Part shown: positions 15,601-22,264 of the stretch, piece after piece
Numbering within the stretch: position 1 is the first letter of the stretch
Layout of the letters: every line of letters begins with the position of its first letter
Assembly: GCA_023443515.1 (NCBI GenBank)
Contig: JAEZUC010000141.1
Location: 1 to 25,605, forward strand
Reading direction: 5' to 3'
DNA length: 25,605 nt
Source of the DNA: Bacillota bacterium
Lineage (GTDB): Bacteria > Bacillota > Clostridia > Acetivibrionales > DSM-1351
Translations under genes and position numbers: made by a program
Notes under the pieces: generated by a model
What the model saw: only the letters and a program-made list of their open reading frames with translations
What the model was told of the DNA's origin: nothing
Database searches by the model: none

Positions 15601-16132
15601 TTATTCAAATACAGGTGGTCAGGCTTCCAAGGCGACTCCAACCTCTGCTATTGCCAAGTTTGCTTCTTCCGGTAAGAAACAGGCTAAAAAGGATCTTGCC
15701 GCACAGATGATGACTTATGGAAATGTTTATGTAGCACAGGTTGGAATAGGTGCAGACAGAAACCAGATGCTCAAGGCTATTGCTGAAGCAGAAGCCTATA
15801 AGGGACCTTCCATTATTATTGCATACTCTCCATGTATTAGCCATGGGCTCAAGGACGGCATGGGAAGAAGCATAGCAAATTCAGCAGCTGCTGTATCAGC
15901 CGGATACTGGCATTTGTTCCGGTATAACCCTGATTTAAAGAAGGAAGGAAAGAATCCGTTTATACTGGATTCCAAAGAACCTAAGGAAAGCTTCAAGGAA
16001 TTCCTGATGTCACAGGTAAGATATTCATCTCTTGCAAAGATGTTCCCTGAAGAGGCTGAAGAACTGTTTACCCTTGCAGAAGAACATGCAAAAGAAAAAT
16101 ATGTGCGTTTAAAGCGTATGGCGGAACAATAG
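12602..16132 (+). CDS. nifJ: Pyruvate:ferredoxin (flavodoxin) oxidoreductase
   Basis: A 1176-residue single-chain PFOR, full length. It oxidises pyruvate with CoA to acetyl-CoA and CO2 and reduces ferredoxin, the central step of clostridial fermentation and hydrogen formation. In order: N-terminal pyruvate-binding domain (YPITPSSNMAE, about 31-41), domain II/III with the GREASNPFYND segment, two ferredoxin 4Fe-4S motifs C689-x2-C692-x2-C695-x3-C699P and C745-x2-C748-x2-C751-x3-C755P, then the thiamine-diphosphate domain with C813AGC816GE, GCSSIW, GGDGW (968-972), the metal-binding DTEIYSNTGGQ and YSPC. All expected cysteines are present. GGGGGTG lies 10 nt before the ATG. It is highly expressed in relatives, and its codon use is less A/T-rich than its neighbours. 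A 17-bp perfect terminator follows. Confidence 0.97.
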   Translation: MSKIKMTVDGNTAAAYISYAFTDVAAIYPITPSSNMAESVDEWSAKGKKNIFGQKVRVVEMQSEAGAAGALHGSLQAGALTTTFTASQGLLLMIPNMYKVAGELLPAVFHVSARAIATHALSIFGDHQDVMAARQTGVVMLASGSVQEIMDLAPVAHLAAIKGRLPFLHFFDGFRTSHEVQKVEALEYEDLASLVDYEAVKEFRDRALSPNHPVTRGTAQNPDVYFQGREASNPFYNDIVGIVEDYMNKVGALTGRKYGLFDYYGAPDAENIIVAMGSITDVVEETIDYMNSQGKKYGLVKVHLYRPFSVKHLLNAIPKTVKKIAVLDRTKEPGSVGEPLYLDVKTAFYDVPNAPIIVGGRFGLASKDTTPSDIKAVYDNLEQQNPKNQFTIGIDDDVTHTSLPANEKINAEPKSTIRCKFWGLGSDGTVGANKQAIKIIGDHTEKYAQGYFAYDSKKSGGVTMSHLRFGDEPIKSAYLINEADYVACHNQSYVNQYDLLKGIKKGGIFVLNCLWDEKELEDHLPAEIKRQISRNNIQFYTVNATKIAESIGLGNRINMIMQAAFFKLANIIPLDEAVKYLKQAVVKSYGNKGENIVKVNHEAIDKGIDAIVKINVPDSWKDAQDTSNTDIKEPAFISEILRPMNAMKGEDLPVSAFKGIEDGTLPNGTSAYEKRGIAVNVPEWIPENCIQCNICSLVCPHAVIRPVLATEDELKEAPDSFVTKKAVGKGLEEYQFRIQISPMDCTGCGNCADVCPAKEKALVMKKLSTQTEREIPNYDYSIKKIGYKGGNFGNKTIKDSQFRKPLMEFSGACAGCGETPYIKLITQLYGDRMMIANATGCSSIWAASYPTSSYTVNNEGKGPAWANSLFEDNAEFGYGMYLGVKQIRERLRDVANQLLELDIEESLRPVLSKWLESIEEGEDSKGASEDLLLALQSYSNNDQKQMQLVNELLEKKDYLVKRSIWVVGGDGWAYDIGYGGLDHVLSTGDDINMLVFDTEIYSNTGGQASKATPTSAIAKFASSGKKQAKKDLAAQMMTYGNVYVAQVGIGADRNQMLKAIAEAEAYKGPSIIIAYSPCISHGLKDGMGRSIANSAAAVSAGYWHLFRYNPDLKKEGKNPFILDSKEPKESFKEFLMSQVRYSSLAKMFPEEAEELFTLAEEHAKEKYVRLKRMAEQ

Positions 16133-16163
16133 AATATGGTACTACTTGAGATACAAAAATTTC

Positions 16164-16204
16164 AAACCAAAACGGCACCCGATAAAAGGGTGCCGTTTTG
16201 GTTT
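16164..16204. terminator. Strong bidirectional intrinsic terminator
   Basis: A perfect 17-bp stem, AAACCAAAACGGCACCC with its exact complement 16188-16204, and a 7-nt GATAAAA loop; both outer flanks end in T/A runs. It stops PFOR transcription (stop at 16132) and, from the other side, the RloB-like gene ending at 16228. Confidence 0.95.
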
Positions 16205-16227
16205 AAGACGAAGCTCCATTAAATGAC

Positions 16228-16878
16228 TTATTTTACACCGATGATTTCAAATAGCTCATAAATATTTGAATGAAAGTAATTTAGAGCTCCACTCTCAATA
16301 ACAGTTCTCTTTATTTTGATCTTTATATCAAGTCCTTTTTCATCCTTATTATAGAGATTGCTTATGTACGGGGTTTGTGACCTAATCTTTGTGAGAGCAT
16401 TGGTATATGACCGGAAATTACTGTTTAAGAAACTATATATTTTTTCATCATTCTTGAAATCATCCAAACTCTTATAATTAAATTTATTAATAATATAAGC
16501 AGTAGTATCATTATTCTTGTACTTAGAACAGTGGCAGCAAGCAAAATACTCAAAATCACTATTGGAAACAATTAAGAAATAAGGTATCTTCCCATTCTTA
16601 TTCTTATCCTGGCAATACTTAAGTAACTTATTAAAGGGTTTTACCTGATTCGGCTCCTTAATGAACTTATCAAGGTCAACAACAATAAATATGGCTATAA
16701 ATCCGGAATCACTGGATTTCCTTATTTCATTATAAAAGTTAGTATATCCTCCCCCCTTCATGTTAACCTCTTTATAAGAAATTTCAACATTTCTACTTTT
16801 ACGAAGATTTTTAAAATAGTTTTCTTCGGTATACCCTTCAACGAATAATTTTATATTAAGCTTCCCCACTCTAGTCAT
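16228..16878 (-). CDS. RloB-like TOPRIM-fold putative nuclease, defence partner
   Basis: A 216-residue protein. N-terminal LFVEGYTEENYFKNL (11-25; E14) and IFIVVDLDKF (63-72; D68, D70) are the acidic TOPRIM-like motifs, and SNSDFEYFACC (105-115) matches the SNP-FE-W element of the RloB family, restriction-linked ORF B. A basic C-terminal part follows (IKIKIKRTV). RloB proteins are paired with an AAA ATPase and occur in restriction-modification islands and in abortive-infection pairs such as lactococcal AbiL; nuclease activity is inferred from the fold. ATG 16878 is chosen for GGAGGTG upstream, and it overlaps the ATPase stop by 8 bp, so the pair is translationally coupled. Its DNA is visibly more A/T-rich than PFOR, a hint of transfer. 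Confidence is high for the family and modest for the function. Confidence 0.82.
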   Translation of the reverse strand: MTRVGKLNIKLFVEGYTEENYFKNLRKSRNVEISYKEVNMKGGGYTNFYNEIRKSSDSGFIAIFIVVDLDKFIKEPNQVKPFNKLLKYCQDKNKNGKIPYFLIVSNSDFEYFACCHCSKYKNNDTTAYIINKFNYKSLDDFKNDEKIYSFLNSNFRSYTNALTKIRSQTPYISNLYNKDEKGLDIKIKIKRTVIESGALNYFHSNIYELFEIIGVK

Positions 16879-18091
16879 TCGGAACACCTCCAAGTATTCC
16901 CTTCAGGTATAAATCATAAACATCGGCTTTATCATATCTATAATCTTCAAAATCTGCCAATGAGTACAACTCAGAAGATAGAGTATCTTTTTGTTTTGAT
17001 ATAAAATATAGCTGCTCCTTCATATAAATACGAGTATTTAAATGCATAACATTATGGGTTGAAAATATAAACTGGCCTCTATGGTCTGATCCCTGTATTA
17101 GAGTAATAATCTTTTCGGACAATATAGAATTTAGTACTTTGTCAATCTCATCGGCAAATAGAACAATATTTTTGTTTAATACTTTCCATAATTGAATAGA
17201 CCATGCAAAAAATTCCCTTGTACCCGAGGATTCATTTTGGAGTTCAATTCTAAATTCAGTATTATCTCCAATTTTACGTACTATAATTGTTTTTTCAAAA
17301 GGTTCTTCATCATTAACTTCTATTTTTGTTATAGCTGAATCTACTAACCTGAAAATTTCCAAGAAGCCCTCTTCTTTAATTATAGATAAATCTTCCTCTT
17401 CCTTTTGAATCTGCTTGTAGAAATTTAAGGAATGATCCTGTGGCAAATTCAAAATCAATGAATTGCTAATCCAGTCTGTCAAAGGTAAGATAATGTTTAC
17501 ACCTATTAATGATAAGTATTTTAACACCAACCCTATATTGGTTTGAGTAACGCCAAATCTGGCTTCTATAATACCTTTTAATTCTTTATTGATGTATTTA
17601 TCATCTATGTCAATATCATAAGTAATTTTAAGACTTTCAGCATTGTCTTTTTCATGTTTGCTTCTTTGAGATATAAATATTCTTTTGTTATTAGTTTCAT
17701 CCTGACTTGCAGTCCTAATATACAAAATTTCTTCAACAGGAGAATAATTATCAAGGGTTAGTGAATAGGTATATATCATGTTATTACTAGCTAAAACTGA
17801 TATTTCAAAAAATTGTGTTTCGTCAGTATTATATTTAAAGGCTAATTTATTAAATATCCTTGGGTTTGAATCTGATTCAAACAAATATTTCAGAAATTCT
17901 AGACTTTTCATAAAATTGGTTTTGCCACCTGCATTTTCTCCCTCTATAACTGCCGCTTTCAAAATTTTCAATCTTGGATTAATATAAATAACATTGTCTT
18001 CAAATCTACTAATTACTTTACCCGGTTTCATAGAAAAGACTACTTCATCTTTAAATGAACAAAAATTTTTCACTTTATATTTTAATAGCAT
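16871..18091 (-). CDS. RloA-like AAA/ABC-type ATPase, defence partner
   Basis: A 406-residue ATPase of the AAA_15/AAA_21 class (Rad50/ABC-like head without transporter parts). It starts with KYKVKNFCSFKDEVVFSM, the typical N-terminal strand (I.NF.SF.....L), then Walker A GENAGGKT (51-58), a long central insertion (about 75-270), ABC signature ESSGTR (287-292), Walker B IVLFADE (309-315) with D314-E315, and H-loop STH (344-346). The C-terminus ends in the YRYDKADVYDLYLKGILGGVP segment common in RloA-like proteins. I start it at ATG 18091 (GGAGG 8 nt upstream) rather than an ORF extension to 18124. In paired systems this protein senses infection and gates its TOPRIM or nuclease partner; that role here is inference. 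It is the first gene of a two-gene leftward operon. Confidence 0.85.
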   Translation of the reverse strand: MLLKYKVKNFCSFKDEVVFSMKPGKVISRFEDNVIYINPRLKILKAAVIEGENAGGKTNFMKSLEFLKYLFESDSNPRIFNKLAFKYNTDETQFFEISVLASNNMIYTYSLTLDNYSPVEEILYIRTASQDETNNKRIFISQRSKHEKDNAESLKITYDIDIDDKYINKELKGIIEARFGVTQTNIGLVLKYLSLIGVNIILPLTDWISNSLILNLPQDHSLNFYKQIQKEEEDLSIIKEEGFLEIFRLVDSAITKIEVNDEEPFEKTIIVRKIGDNTEFRIELQNESSGTREFFAWSIQLWKVLNKNIVLFADEIDKVLNSILSEKIITLIQGSDHRGQFIFSTHNVMHLNTRIYMKEQLYFISKQKDTLSSELYSLADFEDYRYDKADVYDLYLKGILGGVPND

Positions 18092-18203
18092 ATAAATATC
18101 CTCCAATAAATAATATTTTAACACATTAGTACATAATAAACAATATATGCGTTCCTAATACAAATTATTTGCCATTTATAATAAATTATTTTGCAAAACA
18201 ACC

Positions 18204-18241
18204 ACAAAACACGCATATTATGTATTGTATACGTGTTTTGT
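18204..18241. repeat. 10-bp inverted repeat in A/T-rich spacer
   Basis: ACAAAACACG (18204-18213) and CGTGTTTTGT (18232-18241) are perfect inverted copies with an 18-nt A/T-rich spacer. They lie 50-85 bp beyond the stop of the zinc-binding lipoprotein and about 115-150 bp upstream of the ATPase start, so this could be a weak terminator or an operator of the defence operon. An 8-bp inverted pair ATATGCGT (18145-18152) / ACGCATAT (18211-18218) interleaves with it. The rest of 18092-18289 shows no gene. Confidence 0.4.
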
Positions 18242-18289
18242 TAATAATATTCAAAATCTATTCAATTATCCTAGAAGATGTTTAATGTC

Positions 18290-19201
18290 CTACTGATTCT
18301 CCGTAAAAGCCTTTACCAAAACTTTTAGGTTCTCATCCATAGTCTTTATATAGCTATCCGCAGGTGCATTTTTCTCACCTGTTACAACAGGATCAAGGAG
18401 GTAAACCTTTGCACCTGTTTGTTTTGCAATAGATTCTGCCGCTTTTGAAGAATACTGAGGTTCTGCAAACAGTACTTTTACATTTGTACTTTTTATCTTG
18501 TCTATTAATTCTGCAAGCTCTCCGGCACTTGGTTCCGTTCCTGGTTCACGTTCTACCACAGACACTATATTCAATCCGAATTCTTTTGCAAAATACGGAA
18601 AAGCCTCATGGAAGGTGATAACGTTCTTATTTTTGAACCCATCCAGTTCCTTGTGCATTTTCTCCCTCTGAGTTTCAAGCTGCTTTATATACTCCGAAGC
18701 GTTTTTCCTGTAGGCATCAGCATTTTTTGCATCTGCCTTGGCAAGTCCTTCAGAAATATTTTTGACTTCTTGTATTGCACCTGAAATACCAACCCAAACA
18801 TGGGCATTTGCTTCACCATTTTCATCTTTCAAAAGCTCAATATTCTTTGAAGCTTCTACAACATTAAGGGAGGGCCTCTGCTTGATTACCTTGTCCATAA
18901 ACGATTCCATCCCTGCCCCGTTAATTACAAATATGTCTGCCTTCTCAAGGGTTTTTAAATCGGCGGGAACCATCTGGTAGTCGTGAAGACAGCCTTGCTG
19001 TGGCTCCGTCATATTTTCAACCTTTATGCCCGGTATATCCTTTGCTATGTTCTGAGTAAAGATATACATGGGATAAAATGAAGTCACTATTGTAGTTTCT
19101 GCTTTTCCAGTGGTATTTGCTGTCCCTGTGGAACAGCCGGCTAATATAAATGAGAACGCCAACGTTAGTAACAACGTCCTTAATAATTTACCTTGTTTCA
19201 A
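18290..19201 (-). CDS. Zinc/manganese ABC transporter substrate-binding lipoprotein (ZnuA/TroA family)
   Basis: A 303-residue cluster A-I metal receptor. Lipoprotein signal peptide with lipobox LAGC (C23). The mature protein begins ETTIVTSFYPMYIFTQNIA and carries the metal ligands H73 (GCLHDY), H134 (NAHVW), H198 (TFHEAFPYF) and D270 (LLDP). The loop before H134 (DENGEAN) is short and acidic rather than His-rich, which does not decide between zinc and manganese. The long PSAGELAELIDKIKS helix is typical. No permease or ATPase gene is adjacent, so it must borrow a membrane pair encoded elsewhere. The start is TTG 19201 with GGAGG 9 nt upstream. A Zur/Fur-like palindrome overlaps the promoter, which argues for zinc. 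Confidence 0.92.
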   Translation of the reverse strand: MKQGKLLRTLLLTLAFSFILAGCSTGTANTTGKAETTIVTSFYPMYIFTQNIAKDIPGIKVENMTEPQQGCLHDYQMVPADLKTLEKADIFVINGAGMESFMDKVIKQRPSLNVVEASKNIELLKDENGEANAHVWVGISGAIQEVKNISEGLAKADAKNADAYRKNASEYIKQLETQREKMHKELDGFKNKNVITFHEAFPYFAKEFGLNIVSVVEREPGTEPSAGELAELIDKIKSTNVKVLFAEPQYSSKAAESIAKQTGAKVYLLDPVVTGEKNAPADSYIKTMDENLKVLVKAFTENQ

Positions 19202-19223
19202 TTAAAATTACCTCCGCTAATGT

Positions 19224-19258
19224 TAAATGGGAACTATTCGCATTTATATTATATACCA
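19224..19258 (-). promoter_or_regulatory. Candidate Zur/Fur-family operator and promoter
   Basis: Near-perfect palindrome TAAATGGGAA-N3-TTCGCATTTA (19224-19246), one mismatched pair in 10. It lies 23-45 bp upstream of the lipoprotein start, directly downstream of a leftward TATAAT (near 19255-19250), so a bound repressor would block initiation. Length, A/T-rich arms and 3-nt centre resemble Fur-family boxes. Confidence 0.6.
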
Positions 19259-19279
19259 ATAATTTGATTTATAAAACTA

Positions 19280-20182
19280 TTATTTATTAATTAACTTATT
19301 TATTGTTTCCAATTCCGGCGGATACAATGCAAGCGGAAACCTGCTGCACACGGTTGCTGCCGTTGCTGCGGCAAATTGCACTATTTGTTCGTCACTCATA
19401 TTTTTTAGTACTCCATATATGGCTCCGGCCTTGAAAGAGTCTCCTGCGCCCAAAGTACTCTGAACCTGCACCTTGTATGGTTTCATTCTTTGTATGGATT
19501 GGTTTCTTCGTCCGAACATTATTTCGCGGGAGCCGAAAGTAAATATTACCAAACCTTCTGTGCTGTTTGTATACTCTCTGAATAGTTCTTCTAGATCCCG
19601 TTCAGGATAATTATTTCTGATAAATTCGTTTGATATTATATTTACTTGCGAATATTTATGAATTACCGTATCATACTTGCAGTCAATGGTAACATACTTC
19701 TTTCCCAACTCACGACAATAGACTGCAACTGCTTCGGACTCCTCCATAAAGAAGGGGTCTAGTCCCACAACCTGGCAGTTTTCAATATCCTTACGCTCAG
19801 GCTTGTTCCATCTTTTTGTTTCACTACCGAAATATGCACCAAATCTTCCAAAGCAGGTTCTGGTATTTGTTCCTATTAACACCATATCCTGCACTCCGTC
19901 AAAAGTCTCATCGAAGTAAACACCTGACATATCAATACCGAATACCCCCACAAGATATTCTTCCAGTACTTCCTCGGTTTTTCTCCCTTGGAAGTTCCCG
20001 TCAAGCTTTACTGTACAGCCCAGTGCGGACAGTACAACTGCACAGCTACCCGTTTCCCCTCCCGGCAGTAAATAGCTTTCCTTTATTTCGCAATATGTAT
20101 CTGCTTCCGGATACTCTCCTTCCAATAAGTTCATAGTTGAAACCAAAGTCATGCCGTAAAGGTAAATATCGTATTTTCCCAT
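19280..20182 (-). CDS. PfkB/ribokinase-family sugar kinase
   Basis: A 300-residue cytoplasmic kinase that should phosphorylate a sugar or nucleoside with ATP. PfkB marks: LLPGGETGSCAVVLSALG (38-55, the substrate-binding GG motif), VVGLDPF (138-144), YVTIDCKYD (163-171), NIISNEFIRN (181-190) and the second signature STLGAGDSFKAGAIYG (242-257) with catalytic base D248 in the GAGD anion hole. The usual DTTGAGD Asp is Ser242 here, a substitution that may affect metal or nucleotide binding. AGGAGGG lies 8 nt before the ATG. It begins 28 bp after the histidine kinase stop, so it is probably the last gene of the two-component operon, an unexpected partner. The substrate is unknown. Confidence 0.88.
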   Translation of the reverse strand: MGKYDIYLYGMTLVSTMNLLEGEYPEADTYCEIKESYLLPGGETGSCAVVLSALGCTVKLDGNFQGRKTEEVLEEYLVGVFGIDMSGVYFDETFDGVQDMVLIGTNTRTCFGRFGAYFGSETKRWNKPERKDIENCQVVGLDPFFMEESEAVAVYCRELGKKYVTIDCKYDTVIHKYSQVNIISNEFIRNNYPERDLEELFREYTNSTEGLVIFTFGSREIMFGRRNQSIQRMKPYKVQVQSTLGAGDSFKAGAIYGVLKNMSDEQIVQFAAATAATVCSRFPLALYPPELETINKLINK

Positions 20183-20210
20183 TACATAACCCTCCTAATA
20201 TTTATTAATT

Positions 20211-21452
20211 TTAGGGATTCTTCATGAGTCTCAACGTAAACCTGGTACCTTTTCCTAAAGTGCTACTTACGTATATTGACCCGTTCTGACCTTCCACAAT
20301 AGTCTTTGTAATATATAGTCCTATTCCGATATTTGTTGGATTGCAGCTGTAAGACCCTTTATAGAATCTGTCAAAGATTCTTGGAAGCTCTTCCTTGGGA
20401 ATCCCCTGACCCTCGTCCTCAATGATTATTTGAACAAAAACATTATTTTCGTCCCAGGATATCTTAATATCTCCTCCTGTGTTGCTGTGTTCTATACAGT
20501 TTTTTATAATGTTTGAAAATGCTTCTGTTGTCCAGTTTATATCATGCTTTACTATAATATTTGAAGAACCGTGAAGGCTGATATCAACATTTTTTTCAGA
20601 AGCAATTGCTTTTAGCGGGGAAAGGCTTCTATTTACCGTTTCGGAAATATCTGCTTCCTCCATTGTAAACTCAACTACTCCTGCCTCAAGTTTTGCCATT
20701 TTGAGTATGTTTTTTATGAGCCATTCCATCCTATCCAGCTGATTCTTACTCTCTAAAACAAAACCCTCCCTTTCCTCTTCTGAAAGGGTACTGTCATTTT
20801 TCATTATGTCGTTAAACATTATAAGGGAAGCAAGGGGTGTTTTTAGCTGATGGGAAATGTCCGCCATAATTCTTTTCAAAAATATCTTTTCATTTTCCAA
20901 AGCATGAACATTTTCACTTAAACGTTCACTCATGCAATTTATCTGATATATGAGATATCCCATATCGCCTTCTTGGGTATCACCTTTTATTGAATCGTAA
21001 TTTCCTTCTACAATGGCTTCGGCACTGACACTAATCTTTCTTATTTTAGAAAAAACCCTGTTAAAACAAAGGACACAAAATAAAATCAGAACCGTCCAAA
21101 ACAATACAAGAGTTATTCCTATTCTGGTATTTGACTTTTTTAAGCTATTTTCAAGCATATAATTCTTTTCTACCCCAAGGCTTTCGTCATAGGAATACTT
21201 CTTTAAAATTGCTTTTCCATACTCGTAGTCTTCCCTGAAACCCTTTGTGTAGTTCTTAACAATTTCACTTTCCAACTGTGGATATTGCTTTACAATAGCA
21301 CCTATGACAGCAGTATTCTGCTGTATTTGCATCTTATTCACAGAATCTGCGAAGTTTTTCAATGTGTAAAAAGAAACAGCACCGAAAGCTATAAGTAAAA
21401 CTGTAATTATTCCTATGGTAAACTGAATTTCTTTATTTTTCAGAAGCTTCAA
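20211..21452 (-). CDS. Sensor histidine kinase of ABC-linked two-component system
   Basis: A 413-residue kinase: membrane helix 1 (about 11-31), a small extracytoplasmic part of about 80 residues (32-110), helix 2 (about 111-130), a HAMP-like linker (131-185), HisKA with phospho-acceptor H201 in DISHQLKTPLASL, and HATPase with N box FSNIIKNCIEH (312-322), DEGQGIP (346-352), F box IFDRFYKGSY and G2 NIGIGLYITK (374-383). The extracytoplasmic part is larger than in intramembrane-sensing BceS kinases. TTG start with GGAGG 7 nt upstream, 24 bp after the regulator gene. It likely senses envelope stress or an antimicrobial handled by the adjacent ABC transporter. Confidence 0.94.
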   Translation of the reverse strand: MKLLKNKEIQFTIGIITVLLIAFGAVSFYTLKNFADSVNKMQIQQNTAVIGAIVKQYPQLESEIVKNYTKGFREDYEYGKAILKKYSYDESLGVEKNYMLENSLKKSNTRIGITLVLFWTVLILFCVLCFNRVFSKIRKISVSAEAIVEGNYDSIKGDTQEGDMGYLIYQINCMSERLSENVHALENEKIFLKRIMADISHQLKTPLASLIMFNDIMKNDSTLSEEEREGFVLESKNQLDRMEWLIKNILKMAKLEAGVVEFTMEEADISETVNRSLSPLKAIASEKNVDISLHGSSNIIVKHDINWTTEAFSNIIKNCIEHSNTGGDIKISWDENNVFVQIIIEDEGQGIPKEELPRIFDRFYKGSYSCNPTNIGIGLYITKTIVEGQNGSIYVSSTLGKGTRFTLRLMKNP

Positions 21453-21476
21453 TATACAACCTCCATGTGCATGCTA

Positions 21477-22148
21477 TCATTCTTTCCACATATACCCAAA
21501 CCCTCTCACTGTCTCTATGTGCTTTTCATCTCCGGCTTCAATTTTTTCCCGGAGTCTTTTCATATAAACATTGAGAGTATTATAATCAACAAAATTACTG
21601 TCTATATCCCAGAGCTTTTCAATAATCGTGTTTCTGCTTATTACGTTTCCTTTATTTTCTAGGAGTACAAGCAATAGCTTATATTCAACGGCGGTTAGAA
21701 AAACTTCTTCTGAGTTTACATAAACTTTGCATTTCAAGGGTTCAACCATTACATTTCCACTGGTTATTTTCCCCGTATCAACGCCCTCAGCCTGCTTCTG
21801 CCTTCTCATAATGGCATTTATCCTTGATATCAATTCGCTGGTTCTTACAGGCTTTGATATATAGTCATCACCGCCTATATCAAGTCCGAACACTACATTT
21901 GGCTCATCATCAAGAGCTGTCATAAAAATAATAGGCACATTGCTGGTCTGCCGTATCTGCTTGCAGAAATCATATCCGTTTCCGTCAGGAAGAGTAACGT
22001 CAAGAAGAATCAAATGTATATCTTCATTAAACATACGGTAAGCATCTTTAATATTCTTTGCTATTGATACCGTAAAATCCTGCTTTTTCAATGCATATTC
22101 AATCCCCATAGCAAGTGGTGCATCGTCTTCTACAAGTAATATATTCAT
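21477..22148 (-). CDS. OmpR family response regulator of ABC-linked two-component system
   Basis: A 223-residue regulator. The receiver domain has E7-D8-D9, phospho-acceptor D50 in LILLDVTLPDG, MTALDD (switch Thr) and DYISKPV (Lys). The winged helix (about 125-222) shows LTAVEYKLLLVLLENKGNVISRNTIIEKLW and NVYMKRLREKIE, ending RGFGYMWKE. AAAGGAGG lies 9 nt before the ATG. It follows the ABC permease gene after a strong terminator, so it has at least its own promoter; TATAAT (22192-22187, leftward) lies inside a 12-bp palindrome GTATAATTATAC (22182-22193). The TTACA-N4-TGTAA box far upstream of the ABC genes is its likely target. Confidence 0.94.
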   Translation of the reverse strand: MNILLVEDDAPLAMGIEYALKKQDFTVSIAKNIKDAYRMFNEDIHLILLDVTLPDGNGYDFCKQIRQTSNVPIIFMTALDDEPNVVFGLDIGGDDYISKPVRTSELISRINAIMRRQKQAEGVDTGKITSGNVMVEPLKCKVYVNSEEVFLTAVEYKLLLVLLENKGNVISRNTIIEKLWDIDSNFVDYNTLNVYMKRLREKIEAGDEKHIETVRGFGYMWKE

Positions 22149-22208
22149 GGATTGCTACCTCCTTTATACATTAGGACATTAGTATAATTATACACTATTA
22201 GTAAAAAA

Positions 22209-22242
22209 TATATAGCCTGCCGGGAATCCGGCAGGCTATATA
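22209..22242 (-). terminator. Intrinsic terminator after ABC transporter genes
   Basis: A perfect 15-bp stem TATATAGCCTGCCGG / CCGGCAGGCTATATA with a GAAT loop, followed leftward by TTTTTT. It separates the ABC operon from the response-regulator gene. Confidence 0.94.
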
Positions 22243-22264
22243 AATCTAAATAACCGACTTAAAC

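Noticed and set aside
16228..18091. Calling the ATPase pair a retron, Septu or Gabija system
   Set aside because: There is no reverse transcriptase, HNH nuclease or UvrD-type helicase; the second protein fits RloB best.
22182..22193. Perfect 12-bp palindrome GTATAATTATAC as a separate operator
   Set aside because: It is explained by A/T-rich DNA around a TATAAT -10 element; too short to claim a binder.
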